NCBI GenBank assembly: GCA_017427185.1
Contig: JAFRTJ010000030.1
Span: 1-64,000 of the forward strand
Source: Bacteroidaceae bacterium
GTDB lineage: Bacteria; Bacteroidota; Bacteroidia; Bacteroidales; Bacteroidaceae
Direction: 5' to 3'
DNA: 64,000 nt
Shown here: piece after piece, positions 8,372-18,467 of the stretch
How positions within the stretch are numbered: position 1 is the stretch's first letter
How the letters are laid out: every line of letters begins with the position of its first letter
The notes under the pieces: model-generated
What the model saw: the letters and a program-made list of their open reading frames with translations, nothing else
What the model was told of the DNA's origin: nothing
Databases searched by the model: none
Position numbers and translations under genes: made by a program

Positions 8372-10849
8372 TCAGAAAGGATAGCCAATGGCCAAATGAT
8401 AGCCCAATGACTTGCCAAAGCGTGTCATATTGTAGTACCTGTTCTTGGCTGTCTCGTAGGGAGCATGGAGACCAATTCCCAAATCGAAGCGGATGACCAG
8501 GAATTCAAGGTCATAGCGCAGGCCGACTCCTGTTCCAAGGGCAATATCCTTGGCAAAGCGGTTGAGGTCGAGATTTCCTCCTGCCCGCTCTGGGTCTCTG
8601 TGGAGCAGCCATACGTTACCTGCATCCAGGAAAGTAGCGCCATACAGATTGGCGACGATGGGGAAACGGTACTCTACATTGGCTTCGAGCTTCAGGTCAC
8701 CCATCTGGTCAATGTAGGAATACTGACTGTTTGCTGGATGGTAGGAACCTGGGCCAATACTCCGCATGGTGAAGGCTCTGATGCTGTTGGCTCCTCCAAT
8801 GGCAAACAAGTCGTTGTAGGGCGCCACAGTAGCGTTTCCATAACTCCAGATGATGCCTCCATAAATACGGGCAGCGATGCAGGATTTCTCATTGAAATTG
8901 TATTTGTGGGTATACTCAGCCGTCGTTTTCAGGAAGTGTGCAAAAGGAACTCCCAATAGCTTCTTGTTCTTCTCTTTCCACGATTTTCCAGCGATAGAAT
9001 ACAGGCCAGAAGTGATGTTGCCTGCTTCCTTGGCACCTAGCGAGAGAGTCCGTTGGGCATGGCGTCGACTGGTCCAGTGGTAGGCGTATTCCATGCTTGG
9101 AACGAACTGGTCGCGCATACTGGCATAGAGCGCCTGGTTCCTGTTGACAATGGAATCGAATCGTGCGGTGGAATGGAGCAGAACGTCATAATCCAGACGG
9201 AATGGAGTGATTTCGTGCTTACGATTCCTGCGAGGCTGATAGGTGTACAGAACTCTGACACCTGCAGATACCCTGCCAAAATAGTTCGCTCGATTCATCC
9301 ATCGCGAGTTCAATTGGAAGGTCGTACTGGTGGCAGCTCTCTGATCCATGTGATGTCCCAGCTTGAAGAACATGAAGTGGGGGTATGTGAGACCTGCATT
9401 TGCCCCATATTCGTAAGAGTTCACGAGTGAGCGGTTGCCTTCCTGATTCGCTCCTGTTTGCCATTCGTAAGAACCCCATATTTTCAGGCTGGCAGTCTCA
9501 GCGCCACGGAATGCGTTGTATTTCGATACAGAGAAGCTTGCTCCAGGTCCCACCTGGCCATTACTCTTCGATGTGACCTTTCCTTCAAACTCAGCATCAT
9601 AGGGTTTGTCCAGGATTGCCAGGATTTCCACATCCAATGTGTCACCAGGGTTCCTGCCATCCGTGGCGACAGTATCTCGTGGGATAAAGTTCATGTTGAG
9701 CTGAGAGAATACACCCATTCCCTGCAATCTTTCCTTAATGAAATCCATGCCTCTCATGCGATAGGGGAACCCACGTTTGTAGAAGATGTTGCGTTGGATT
9801 GCTTCCAGCTTCAGGGGAGGGGTTCCCTTTTTGCCTGCGTAAGCCATCGAGATGTCTCCATGACGAATGGTATCCACAATGGTAAAATCCTCGTATTGCA
9901 TCAGCCGAATACGCGTTTCTCCCAGATGGAATTGTCTGCTTGCCACATCAGGCATTGAGCTTGATGGACGAATCTGCAATTGCACTCGAGTTGGAGATGC
10001 TATGGTGTCGGCTCTGTAGGTTATGTATTCAGGCAGGAAATAATAATAACCATTATTGCGGAAGAGGTCGCTTAGGCGGGTTCGCTCTTTGTTAAGATTT
10101 ACCACACTGAATGGGTCTCCCCTGTGGAGCATAGTCATCTTGCTCGATTTCCTGATCATGCTATCTGTCTTTTCAGAGAACATCTGATATGCGATGGAAT
10201 CAAGATGGAAGAGTATTCCTGGCTCAATGTTGTAGGACACTTTGGCCTTGTGAGGATTCTTTCCAGGAACGATGCTGTGACTGGCTGTACCTCGAAGGTA
10301 TCCATAATTGTGCAGCGTGTTTTGGGCGACTTGGGTTCTCACTAGAGGATTCGCATTGCTGACGTATCGAGGCGTGGAAGAGAACGTGTCGAACATCCAT
10401 TTTCCAAATCTTGAGGTGGAATTGATGTAACGATTATATATTGCCAAACGGGGGTGGAAGGGCCAACGTGCATAGCTGCTTCCCATCAGACTGCCATTGG
10501 GAGCATAAGAAAGGACTGCATCTACCTCTGTCATAGTGGTTTGATATGCTTCTTTATCAGCTTTCCTTACAATGCGGATGGAGTCATTCTTTTGCTTATT
10601 CGATTCTTTGTTCTCTACAAGCTTGGTTGAACGATTGCCAGAAATGAGGTCTTCAACGGTATTGTAGGCATCTGCGATGGCAGTAATAACTCCTTCTGCT
10701 TCAGGCTCGTTCTTCTCATTGCCTGTCGCTTTTCCGTATGTGATTTTCTTGATTCCTGTGTAGAGGATTTCATCTTCAGGAAGGTTGCTTGTTGTCGAAC
10801 AAGAGACCAGAAGCGACGTGAGAGCTATAAATAAGTATCCTTTTCTCAT
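8372..10849 (-). CDS. tamL: TamL: TamA-like Omp85 lipoprotein
   Basis: 825 residues. A lipoprotein signal ends LLVSCSTT with the lipid-bearing Cys17, unusual for Omp85 proteins but typical of the TamL branch in Bacteroidota. POTRA-like segments occupy roughly 160-430 (for example YKRGFPYRMRG, FFRNNGYYYFLPEYI-like). A 16-strand barrel follows from about 450, with FAIGGANSIRAFTMRSIGPG resembling the Omp85 loop motif, and the protein ends in aromatic Phe (AIGYPF). TamL works with TamB in inserting proteins or moving lipids to the outer membrane. Its start overlaps the tamB stop by 4 bp (ATGA), indicating translational coupling. Confidence 0.88.
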   Translation of the reverse strand: MRKGYLFIALTSLLVSCSTTSNLPEDEILYTGIKKITYGKATGNEKNEPEAEGVITAIADAYNTVEDLISGNRSTKLVENKESNKQKNDSIRIVRKADKEAYQTTMTEVDAVLSYAPNGSLMGSSYARWPFHPRLAIYNRYINSTSRFGKWMFDTFSSTPRYVSNANPLVRTQVAQNTLHNYGYLRGTASHSIVPGKNPHKAKVSYNIEPGILFHLDSIAYQMFSEKTDSMIRKSSKMTMLHRGDPFSVVNLNKERTRLSDLFRNNGYYYFLPEYITYRADTIASPTRVQLQIRPSSSMPDVASRQFHLGETRIRLMQYEDFTIVDTIRHGDISMAYAGKKGTPPLKLEAIQRNIFYKRGFPYRMRGMDFIKERLQGMGVFSQLNMNFIPRDTVATDGRNPGDTLDVEILAILDKPYDAEFEGKVTSKSNGQVGPGASFSVSKYNAFRGAETASLKIWGSYEWQTGANQEGNRSLVNSYEYGANAGLTYPHFMFFKLGHHMDQRAATSTTFQLNSRWMNRANYFGRVSAGVRVLYTYQPRRNRKHEITPFRLDYDVLLHSTARFDSIVNRNQALYASMRDQFVPSMEYAYHWTSRRHAQRTLSLGAKEAGNITSGLYSIAGKSWKEKNKKLLGVPFAHFLKTTAEYTHKYNFNEKSCIAARIYGGIIWSYGNATVAPYNDLFAIGGANSIRAFTMRSIGPGSYHPANSQYSYIDQMGDLKLEANVEYRFPIVANLYGATFLDAGNVWLLHRDPERAGGNLDLNRFAKDIALGTGVGLRYDLEFLVIRFDLGIGLHAPYETAKNRYYNMTRFGKSLGYHLAIGYPF

Positions 10850-13800
10850 GGCTTCCTCTCCTGTACCTTAAAAGTTTGAGCTTCTTTCTTCTTGTTGCGG
10901 AATCGGAAGATGTCTCTCAAACGTTTTGACTTCTTGCGGAACACCACACCAGCTCCCATCTCTGCCAACTCACCTTCGAGAAGTGATTCGTAGTTGCGGT
11001 CGTAGTAGACTTTCACATAGCGCGTGGCACTTTGGTCCAGACGATATTCCAGTGAGACATTATCGATGATGGATTCACCCGTATTTACTGCATCTGCACC
11101 AGTACTGACTTTACCGCCAACAATAAGATTGATCCTGTTGCCCCAGAATCGTTTGGCAAAACTAAAATTATAGTCCGTCTGATTGCGACCTGTCTCTGAT
11201 GTGTTGTTCTCGATTCCAAAGTTCACATCAATCGTGTTTTGTGCCATACCCACGAGATTGTTGATCTCACTCTGGAGGAAACTGTTCAAGGCATTCGACG
11301 TGTTGAATCCAGCAGTATTGGAGAGGTCAGTAATGTACATGTTGGTTGCCATCATAGTGACAGCAACCCGTCCTCTGTCCTCACTACTCATGCTGGCAAG
11401 CTCGTTCTGTACGGTCATGTCCTCTGGCGCATCAAGCGTAAACTCTAAGCCCATGTTCTTGAGCGTCTGGGTTATGTTCAATCCAACGTCAAACGTAACA
11501 GAACGTGGGATGTTGTTTTCGCTGTAGGTCGCTTTCATCCGTTCGTTGGCGGAAATCTTGAGTGTGGGATTCATAATGTCACCCGTAAATTCGACATAGC
11601 TGCCGTTCTCGATGTCGAAATTCTTGTTCACAACTGAGATCAGCGTATAATTCATCGAACCGCTAATGATGGTATAACGGCCATACATGCGCAGGTCATT
11701 CTGTGTGTTGTAAGTCATTGTCAAATCACCACCACCTTCCAGCTTGACGTAATCGTGGCCATCTTCGCTCAAGAGGCAATTAACCTGTGCCGCTTGCTCG
11801 ATTGAGATGATGACGGCCATATCGACATTTTGTGCTTTCTGTGCCTTCGCTGGTATATATTCCGTGGTATCATTGAAGTTCACGAAAGTCACCAGGTCTT
11901 CCAAACGGTCTTCTACTGTGATGGGGCTATCTTTCAAGACATACGTGACATCAGTGTTTCCCAAAACGGTCAGCCTTCCCCGTATGCGCAGATCATCCAA
12001 AGTGCCACGCATCATTCCGTTCATGTTAACGAATACTTTTCCGTAAGCTAACGCGTTGCGATTCTTGGGAGCATTGATCAACTCGTAGTTCTGGGCTTGG
12101 ATAGTAAGATTCAGTTTTATCTGTTCCAGATTCTGGCAATCAATGTTTCCATTCAAAGTCATGGGATTTGAGGCTTTTGTGTAGGCCTCAATCTTATCCA
12201 AATAAATCTTGCTGTTCTCGATACGTATGGTGTCGTCAGGGATGCGAAGGTTTATGCTGTAGAGGTCAGATACGACATGCATCGAGTCTGTCCGCAGAGC
12301 TCCGTTCAGAATCAGATTGCTTGTGTTTCCTGTAATGTCAACTTCACCATTCACATAGCCAGCCAAAGCGGCGATATCATCAGGGATGTATCCATTGGCC
12401 ATCTTTAACGGCAAATGGGTCAGTATCGCACTTGCGTCGATATGATTCTCCTTCTTCTCTTCAAAGTAACGGCCTGAGACAGCCATGATTTCGTTTTCCT
12501 CCTGTGTCATGATGGCATCCACATAATGGCTTCCGTCAGAGTTGGGCAGATAGACTCCATTGAAACCTATATTGCCCATGGAGGTTCCTTCGTAGACCAT
12601 ATCTTTTATTCCCATATCGGCAGAGACAGAGAGGTTGCTTTCTGTTTGCACATAGTGCAAATCGCCATGCAGCAGACCTTGTATGTCAGGCAAATAGGGG
12701 AGAACTTGTGAGAGTTCGCCCAAGTTGAAATTGTTGATGCTCAATGAGATATCCTGTAGGGCATCATCGTTGGGAGTGGAATATAGTTTCATGCCAGTTC
12801 CATCATCGGCCAGCAAGTCAATCAGGGCATCGACACGTCCATCTCGAGTAAGTTCTACGAAATTGTCTTCATTGAGTGTGAAGGTTCTGTAGGCAATGAT
12901 GGGGTTCAGGGGAGTGAAGTGAACTTTCATCCCGTCTTCCATACGGTCTAATCTAAGGCCTATATCCATCCCCTTTTTACCTTTCGCATCGAGGAAGTTC
13001 AGGTTGGCTGTGGCTCCTGTTGGTGTGATATCAGCATTCACCAGTGATTCAAACACTACGGTTCTGTTCTTGGGACCATTCTTGATGCGGCCTTCCATGC
13101 TGACTCCTGTGTCATCCTGAAAGATGTTCCACGAGATGGTATCCAACAGAATAGCTCCTGTATCAAATGCCTGAATGTGTCCATTGCCATTGATGCCCTT
13201 TTCAGGATTGCTAACCATATCCATTTTGAACTCTTTGTATGAGTATCCCAATGCGTTGTTGATGATCTTGCTGACTGGGTTGTCTGTCCCACAGAGTATG
13301 TGCATGTTCAGGGAAGGAAGAAGGGTGGTAAGCGTGTCTTGATTGATGTGATATTCTGAGAATTGGCGATGGAGCTCTCGAGTAAAGTTTTTCGTCTTCA
13401 TCAGTAGGCTATCCAATCCTTCCTCTGACTTGAGTTTCATCGTTAGGTCGCCTGCACTTGCTGTCGCAAAGATGCTTTGTGGATCCAAAGTCGCTTCGAG
13501 TTGTATGTCTTCAGGATGAAAGATACTGTCCTTGGTAATCAATTCAATAGCCTGTATTTCACCTTTCAGTTGATGTTTGTCATTGAAATTCGTTTCGCCA
13601 TCCATATGCATCACCATGCTGATGGCTAAGGTGTCTTTTGCCAAATTGAGTTTGTAGAGGTCTATGTGATTCAGGTCAAGACTGAAGGTGGCATCATTGA
13701 TATTCCTATCCATGTAAGTTTCAGCACATGCATTGAACTGGAGGAGTTCATTATGGCTGTTGAGATCCAGCATACCTTTTCCTTGGTCGACTGTGGCTGT

Positions 13801-15480
13801 GAAATCCATGTCCTTCAGAATCCATTTTCCATATTCCAAAGACGAAATGTCGGCATGTGCATTGAGTTTTGTCTTATTGGAGAATATGTCTGTTCCCTTA
13901 CCTTTTATTTCCGCATTGGCCGTCAGGCGATATATCGAGTCCTTAGGCAAGAAATCATGAATTTGCAGGTTTTTTATGTTCATTCTTGCATCGTATGTCA
14001 TGCTCTTTAGGTTCAAATCACCATTTAAATGAACAGTTCCCTTACGTTCTTGTAAAGTAGCATTGGCTCGCAGATTGCTTCCATCTTGTAAGCGTGTATT
14101 GCCAGAAATGTTCATGGGTGGCAACCTCATATCCAGTTTGGCATATTTTCGTACGCAGGTTAGATCGTGGGTTTGAATGTCCCAATTCAAGTCCGCATCC
14201 ATGTGTTCCATCCTGGTTAAGTTCTCCACATTCCCAGTAGCTTCTATGTCTATTACATTAGGCATCCTGATAAGGGCTTGGTCCACTTGCATATTGTCAA
14301 CATTTCCCTTTGCAATGACCTTAGCCATGACTGGCTGGTCTGGATAATTGGCTTTGATGTCTGATGGTAGTATGCTTCCCAGAATGGCCATGACGTCCTG
14401 CTTTCCCAGGTTTGTCTCCAAGTTCATGTCCATTTGCCCATTTTTCTTAAAGTTGGGAATCTGGAGATTGGAACCAGATGTTTCTTTCGCTGTGAAGGAA
14501 GACCAATCCAGATTAGCATTTCCTTTTGCCGTACTGTGAGGAGTTACCAAATCTAATCCAGTCAATTGGATATTGTCATTATTAACTTGCAGATATGTTT
14601 GGAGTTTCTGGATTTCAAGGCCACTCTTTTCTTTCAGTTGACAACGCGTGATGTTGCAGGTCAGGTTGCCCGTTTGCTGATCATAGCAAGTGTTGTCTAT
14701 ACTGATACCTATGTCTTCGGCTGATACGTGATTGTAATCCAGCCAATCACCTTCTGCGACGGCTTCATATGGTTTGTTGTAATGAAGAGAGTCTGCCTTC
14801 AGCGTGATTTTTTTTGCTCTATAGAAACCTTTCTCGAAATCGATGTTTGCGTCAGCCAGCGAAGCTTTTTGAATTCCTGACTGTATATGGATACTGTCAT
14901 TGGAAGTGTGTAGAGTGATTCTGCTCTTCTGGATGTCCATCTTTCCTACATCCATCATCCATTTTATGGGTTTGTTTTCCGTAGTGTCGATGATGCTGGT
15001 ATCTTTCAGCGCAATATCCAGATCGCATCCGTTCAATTTTGCCGCGTTGATGTTGATGGTTTGCTTTTTTAGGTTCACTTCATCCGCATACAGATAGAAT
15101 TCCTCCAGTTTTCCTTTTAGGCGGACTTGTGCTATCAGATCTTGAGTGTCGAGTGTCCCATTGCTTAACTTGATAGCTTCCACACCAATCTTCTGTTTTA
15201 GGATTTTGCTGAAGTCAAGGTCAACTACAGCACCCTCAACATCCACCAGGGTCTGTTGGTTCTTGGCGACATGCAGGTTCTTTACATTTAAGTCAAAAAG
15301 AGGACTTAGGCTGACGTGATCGATTGTAATCTGCACGCCATATTTCTCAGAAGCATATTCTGCAATCTTCTTTGCTGCCCAATTCTGAACGGGGGAAAGA
15401 TACAACAAGGCACTCAATACTGCAAAAAGCAGTAATGGAGTCAGCAGGATTCCTAGAATCCATCGCAATGTTTTCTTCAT
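10846..15480 (-). CDS. tamB: TamB-like inner-membrane-anchored translocation/assembly module
   Basis: 1,544 residues from the ATG at 15480. An upstream in-frame ATG at 15510 would add ten residues, but it falls inside the probable -7 box, so the later start is preferred. One N-terminal membrane helix (about 8-30) precedes a very long beta-rich periplasmic region with AsmA-like character near the start (NLHVAKNQQTLVDVEGA) and a DUF490/TamB C-terminal domain from about 1100 (ISGSMNYTLISVVNKNFDIE, GGKVSTGADA). TamB is thought to form a hydrophobic groove bridging the periplasm for phospholipid transport or outer-membrane assembly. It is the first gene of a two-gene operon with tamL. Confidence 0.9.
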   Translation of the reverse strand: MKKTLRWILGILLTPLLLFAVLSALLYLSPVQNWAAKKIAEYASEKYGVQITIDHVSLSPLFDLNVKNLHVAKNQQTLVDVEGAVVDLDFSKILKQKIGVEAIKLSNGTLDTQDLIAQVRLKGKLEEFYLYADEVNLKKQTININAAKLNGCDLDIALKDTSIIDTTENKPIKWMMDVGKMDIQKSRITLHTSNDSIHIQSGIQKASLADANIDFEKGFYRAKKITLKADSLHYNKPYEAVAEGDWLDYNHVSAEDIGISIDNTCYDQQTGNLTCNITRCQLKEKSGLEIQKLQTYLQVNNDNIQLTGLDLVTPHSTAKGNANLDWSSFTAKETSGSNLQIPNFKKNGQMDMNLETNLGKQDVMAILGSILPSDIKANYPDQPVMAKVIAKGNVDNMQVDQALIRMPNVIDIEATGNVENLTRMEHMDADLNWDIQTHDLTCVRKYAKLDMRLPPMNISGNTRLQDGSNLRANATLQERKGTVHLNGDLNLKSMTYDARMNIKNLQIHDFLPKDSIYRLTANAEIKGKGTDIFSNKTKLNAHADISSLEYGKWILKDMDFTATVDQGKGMLDLNSHNELLQFNACAETYMDRNINDATFSLDLNHIDLYKLNLAKDTLAISMVMHMDGETNFNDKHQLKGEIQAIELITKDSIFHPEDIQLEATLDPQSIFATASAGDLTMKLKSEEGLDSLLMKTKNFTRELHRQFSEYHINQDTLTTLLPSLNMHILCGTDNPVSKIINNALGYSYKEFKMDMVSNPEKGINGNGHIQAFDTGAILLDTISWNIFQDDTGVSMEGRIKNGPKNRTVVFESLVNADITPTGATANLNFLDAKGKKGMDIGLRLDRMEDGMKVHFTPLNPIIAYRTFTLNEDNFVELTRDGRVDALIDLLADDGTGMKLYSTPNDDALQDISLSINNFNLGELSQVLPYLPDIQGLLHGDLHYVQTESNLSVSADMGIKDMVYEGTSMGNIGFNGVYLPNSDGSHYVDAIMTQEENEIMAVSGRYFEEKKENHIDASAILTHLPLKMANGYIPDDIAALAGYVNGEVDITGNTSNLILNGALRTDSMHVVSDLYSINLRIPDDTIRIENSKIYLDKIEAYTKASNPMTLNGNIDCQNLEQIKLNLTIQAQNYELINAPKNRNALAYGKVFVNMNGMMRGTLDDLRIRGRLTVLGNTDVTYVLKDSPITVEDRLEDLVTFVNFNDTTEYIPAKAQKAQNVDMAVIISIEQAAQVNCLLSEDGHDYVKLEGGGDLTMTYNTQNDLRMYGRYTIISGSMNYTLISVVNKNFDIENGSYVEFTGDIMNPTLKISANERMKATYSENNIPRSVTFDVGLNITQTLKNMGLEFTLDAPEDMTVQNELASMSSEDRGRVAVTMMATNMYITDLSNTAGFNTSNALNSFLQSEINNLVGMAQNTIDVNFGIENNTSETGRNQTDYNFSFAKRFWGNRINLIVGGKVSTGADAVNTGESIIDNVSLEYRLDQSATRYVKVYYDRNYESLLEGELAEMGAGVVFRKKSKRLRDIFRFRNKKKEAQTFKVQERKP

Positions 15481-15507
15481 TATGCCAATTCCTGTTATAT
15501 CTTTGTA

Positions 15508-15515
15508 CAAATGTA
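15508..15515 (-). promoter_or_regulatory. -7 box of tamB-tamL operon
   Basis: TACATTTG on the minus strand matches TAnnTTTG and lies 28 bases before the chosen tamB ATG at 15480. Its overlap with the alternative upstream ATG (15510) argues against that start. Confidence 0.55.
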
Positions 15516-15558
15516 CAAAATAATACTGATTTTTCCTGCCTGAGTGAATTATTTTTTG

Positions 15559-15566
15559 TACGTTTG
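15559..15566 (+). promoter_or_regulatory. -7 box of cyclophilin lipoprotein gene
   Basis: TACGTTTG matches TAnnTTTG, 18 bases before the ATG at 15585. With the minus-strand box at 15508-15515 it forms a compact divergent promoter region. No clear TTTG is seen at -33. Confidence 0.5.
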
Positions 15567-15584
15567 CGTAAAGATTTTCATATT

Positions 15585-16286
15585 ATGCACAAATTTCATG
15601 TTTTTATAGTTCTGTTTGCCGCTTTGTTGCTTTCGGCAAGTTGCGGTAGTGATCAATCTAAGATTGGCAAGACAAAAGTAATTATTGAGACAAGTATGGG
15701 GAAGATAACGCTTCGACTATATGATGACACCCCACAGCATCGTGATAATTTCATCCGCTTGGCAAAAGAAGGAGCTTACGACAACATTATATGGCATCGC
15801 ATTGTGCATGATGGAGTCATCCAAAGTGGTGATCCAAGTTTGAAAGTTCATGGCGAGAAGTTGTTGGTGGATACCAGTCGATATAACTATACTATCCCAG
15901 CAGAGATTGTATACCCTCAACATTATCATAAGGCTGGGGCATTGGCAGCTGCGCGTGAACCGGATAGCGTGAATGTTGAAAAAAGGAGCAGTAGCACTCA
16001 GTTTTATATCGTTAGTGGAAAAAGATTCGATCGAGGTTCGCTAGCTGAGTTGCACCAATTGATGAACGATGCGGACACGACTCAGAATCTGGCACCTTTT
16101 ACAGAACAGCAGAAACATACTTATACCACGAAAGGAGGTTCACCTCATTTGGATGGCGAGTATACGGTCTTTGGTGAGGTAGTGGATGGAATGCGTGTCG
16201 TGGATGCCATCGACAGAATCCGTACGGATGAAAAGGAGCATCCTTTGAAAGAAGTTTATATCAAGAGAGTGATAGTAAAGGATTGA
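15585..16286 (+). CDS. Lipoprotein peptidyl-prolyl cis-trans isomerase (cyclophilin type)
   Basis: 233 residues starting MHKFHVF. Longer upstream reading is ruled out because the -7 box lies within it. The lipobox LLLSASC places the lipid on Cys20. The cyclophilin core is plain: the catalytic region WHRIVHDGVIQSGDP and the substrate pocket SSSTQFYIVSG correspond to the family's FHR.I..FMIQGGDP and SQFFI. It should catalyse proline isomerisation during folding of periplasmic or outer-membrane proteins. It sits divergently to tamB-tamL, which fits an envelope-biogenesis role. Confidence 0.92.
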   Translation: MHKFHVFIVLFAALLLSASCGSDQSKIGKTKVIIETSMGKITLRLYDDTPQHRDNFIRLAKEGAYDNIIWHRIVHDGVIQSGDPSLKVHGEKLLVDTSRYNYTIPAEIVYPQHYHKAGALAAAREPDSVNVEKRSSSTQFYIVSGKRFDRGSLAELHQLMNDADTTQNLAPFTEQQKHTYTTKGGSPHLDGEYTVFGEVVDGMRVVDAIDRIRTDEKEHPLKEVYIKRVIVKD

Positions 16287-16299
16287 ATGTTACTTCAAA

Positions 16300-17757
16300 T
16301 CACCTTGGCCAATTGTCTGTCCTAAAAGGAATTATAGGAAGACCGGAATTTCCTTTCAGGTTCCCAGGTGACCAACTTTGGAAACAATAGCGAACAGCTA
16401 AGGGATTCTTCACTTCTTTACATTTTACAGATATTTTGTTTTCATCGTACACTCCGATGGTGCTTGCTTTGTGCCACACACTATCCGTTCCAGCAACCTC
16501 AAATCCCTCAACACCAACCTTGCGATTGAACCCGCTTTCTGCATTCTTGAATGTCAGGATGACTTGATCGTCTTTTATCTCCATGCTTTGGTATTCAGGA
16601 TAGCGGTAGTCTATTCCTGGAATTTCGTATGTGTCACCCAATGCCCAGTAGCACAGACGGTCACCAATTTCCTTCTTCATGCAAGGATGGATGGCCCAAT
16701 ATTCATAGTCTTTCACCAAATCATTAGTACATACCATGCCCATGTTGGGAATCAGTTCTTGAGCTTGATGCTGTGCTTCTCTCAGCAAAGGAGCGGTTCT
16801 TTTATCTTTTGCCCAGAAGTAATCATAGGGACAGATCTCAACGTAGTAGAAAGGTAATGGATCTCCTCCCCAGCGCTGACGCCAAGCCTGCACCATATTG
16901 ATGAATCTTTCACAGTAGGTTCCAGGCTCGTTCACGTTTGCCTCCCCTTGATACCACAAGAAGCCTTTCAGCGTGTATCCTTCTAGAGGATGAATCATTC
17001 CGTTGTAGAACACTGTGGGGAGAGAGCGGTCCACATTTCTTCCAGGTTTCACTTTATCACAGTTCTTCACAGCATCATTCTCTAGATCTTCGCCAGGGTA
17101 TTCCTGTACGATTTCTTGTGGTGTCCATCCTTCCACTCGAGTAGCTCCCAAAGAACTGTTGATGATTCCAACAGGCACATTCAACGTTTCCACGAGTCGA
17201 ATTCCAAAGAAATACCCCACAGCGCAGAAATTTCTTGCACTCAGTGGCGTACAGTCCTGCCACAGAGCTGTTACGGTATCAGCAGGTACAGGTGAAGGTG
17301 ACCAGGAGACAAAATTAAGATGTAGTTTCCCACTATATTTCCCAGCCTCAGCAATGTATTCTGCTGAGTTCTCGACAGGGCAACTGCTGAATCCGTGGAG
17401 AGGCATTTCCATGTTACTTTGTCCTGAACAGAGCCAAACTTCACCTATCAGTACGTCGTGGATGATCAGTTTGTCTCCATCATTTATTTCGAGGGTTTGG
17501 GGAATAAAGCTTCCTGCTCCAGTTTTCAGCATCACCTCGAATCGCCCGTTGTTGTCACTACGTGTGTTAACTCTCTTCTTGTTCCACGACCCCTTCACGC
17601 TCACTTTGCGATTAGGTTGTGTCCATCCCCATATCTTTACGTCAGCGTTCTGCTGCAGCACCATGCCGTCGTTATGCAGAGGCCCCATCTTGACACGTCC
17701 TTGAGTTAGGGTAGGGAAGAGACAAATGAGAATAGTGAGTAATTGGAGTGCTTTCAT
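16300..17757 (-). CDS. Sialate O-acetylesterase-like (SASA family) carbohydrate esterase
   Basis: 485 residues from the ATG at 17757, which gives a proper signal peptide (MKALQLLTILICL...LTQG); an upstream ATG at 17784 would add nine charged residues. The SGNH-type nucleophile block is EVWLCSGQSNMEMPL with Ser114. GFLWYQGEANV and a late His in EYWAIHPCMKK complete the SASA pattern (PF03629). It removes O-acetyl groups from sialic acid or from plant polysaccharides such as xylan; which one is not determined. It lies 35 bp after rluA and is the last gene of a possible tetR-fabG-rluA-esterase transcript. Confidence 0.88.
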   Translation of the reverse strand: MKALQLLTILICLFPTLTQGRVKMGPLHNDGMVLQQNADVKIWGWTQPNRKVSVKGSWNKKRVNTRSDNNGRFEVMLKTGAGSFIPQTLEINDGDKLIIHDVLIGEVWLCSGQSNMEMPLHGFSSCPVENSAEYIAEAGKYSGKLHLNFVSWSPSPVPADTVTALWQDCTPLSARNFCAVGYFFGIRLVETLNVPVGIINSSLGATRVEGWTPQEIVQEYPGEDLENDAVKNCDKVKPGRNVDRSLPTVFYNGMIHPLEGYTLKGFLWYQGEANVNEPGTYCERFINMVQAWRQRWGGDPLPFYYVEICPYDYFWAKDKRTAPLLREAQHQAQELIPNMGMVCTNDLVKDYEYWAIHPCMKKEIGDRLCYWALGDTYEIPGIDYRYPEYQSMEIKDDQVILTFKNAESGFNRKVGVEGFEVAGTDSVWHKASTIGVYDENKISVKCKEVKNPLAVRYCFQSWSPGNLKGNSGLPIIPFRTDNWPR

Positions 17758-17792
17758 GTTTGTGTGTATTCTCTTGGGCTCCAAGAAGTGTA

Positions 17793-18467
17793 TTAATTGT
17801 GTTCAAATATCTGCCATAGTTTGTCCTGAGGGACGTTAGCAGTCACGTCGATAATTTGGTGACTTACAGGATGTTCCAGGACGAGTCTTCGCGCATGTAG
17901 CGAAATGCCTCCATCAGGATTGCTTCTGGATGCCCCATATTTCAGGTCTCCGCGAATGGGACAACCCACCTTTGCCAATTGGCACCGTATCTGATGATGT
18001 CGCCCTGTCAGAAGGTTGATTTGCAGTAGATAGTATCGGTCAGAAGTGCCGATGAGCCGATAATCCAAGATGGCTTTTTTCGAGTGTGGAACTTCTCTGT
18101 CATAGGCTCTCGATTTGTTGCTTTTCTCGTCACGTGTGAGCCAATGCTCGAGTCTTCCTTCGTCTTGAGGCGGACGATTGGAAACAATGGCCCAATATAT
18201 TTTCTGTACTTTTTCGTGTTGGGCAAACATGGCATTCAGACGAGAAAGGGCCTTACTGGTCTTTGCGAAAACGGCTACACCACTTACCGGACGATCCAAT
18301 CGATGTACTACACCAAGAAATACGGCTCCAGGCTTAGCATATTTCTCTTTGATGTATAGCTTAATCGTCTCTGAGAGAGGGGTGTCGCCGGTTTTGTCTC
18401 CCTGGATGATTTCGCCCACTCTCTTGGAGACGATTATTATATGATTGTCCTCGTAAAGTATTTCCAT
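17793..18467 (-). CDS. RluA-family pseudouridine synthase
   Basis: 224 residues beginning MEILYEDNH, whose ATG shares its first base with the fabG stop codon (TAATG), so translation is probably coupled. A longer frame extends into fabG but is not needed. The catalytic motif HRLDRPVSG carries Asp58. LLTGRHHQIRCQLA is the standard second motif. No N-terminal S4 domain is present, so it resembles the shorter RluA/RluC-like or TruC-like enzymes that modify uridines in rRNA or tRNA. The target site is unknown. Confidence 0.92.
   Translation of the reverse strand: MEILYEDNHIIIVSKRVGEIIQGDKTGDTPLSETIKLYIKEKYAKPGAVFLGVVHRLDRPVSGVAVFAKTSKALSRLNAMFAQHEKVQKIYWAIVSNRPPQDEGRLEHWLTRDEKSNKSRAYDREVPHSKKAILDYRLIGTSDRYYLLQINLLTGRHHQIRCQLAKVGCPIRGDLKYGASRSNPDGGISLHARRLVLEHPVSHQIIDVTANVPQDKLWQIFEHN

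Noticed and set aside
10847..15510. tamB start at 15510
   Set aside because: That ATG falls within the TACATTTG -7 box, so the later ATG at 15480 is used.
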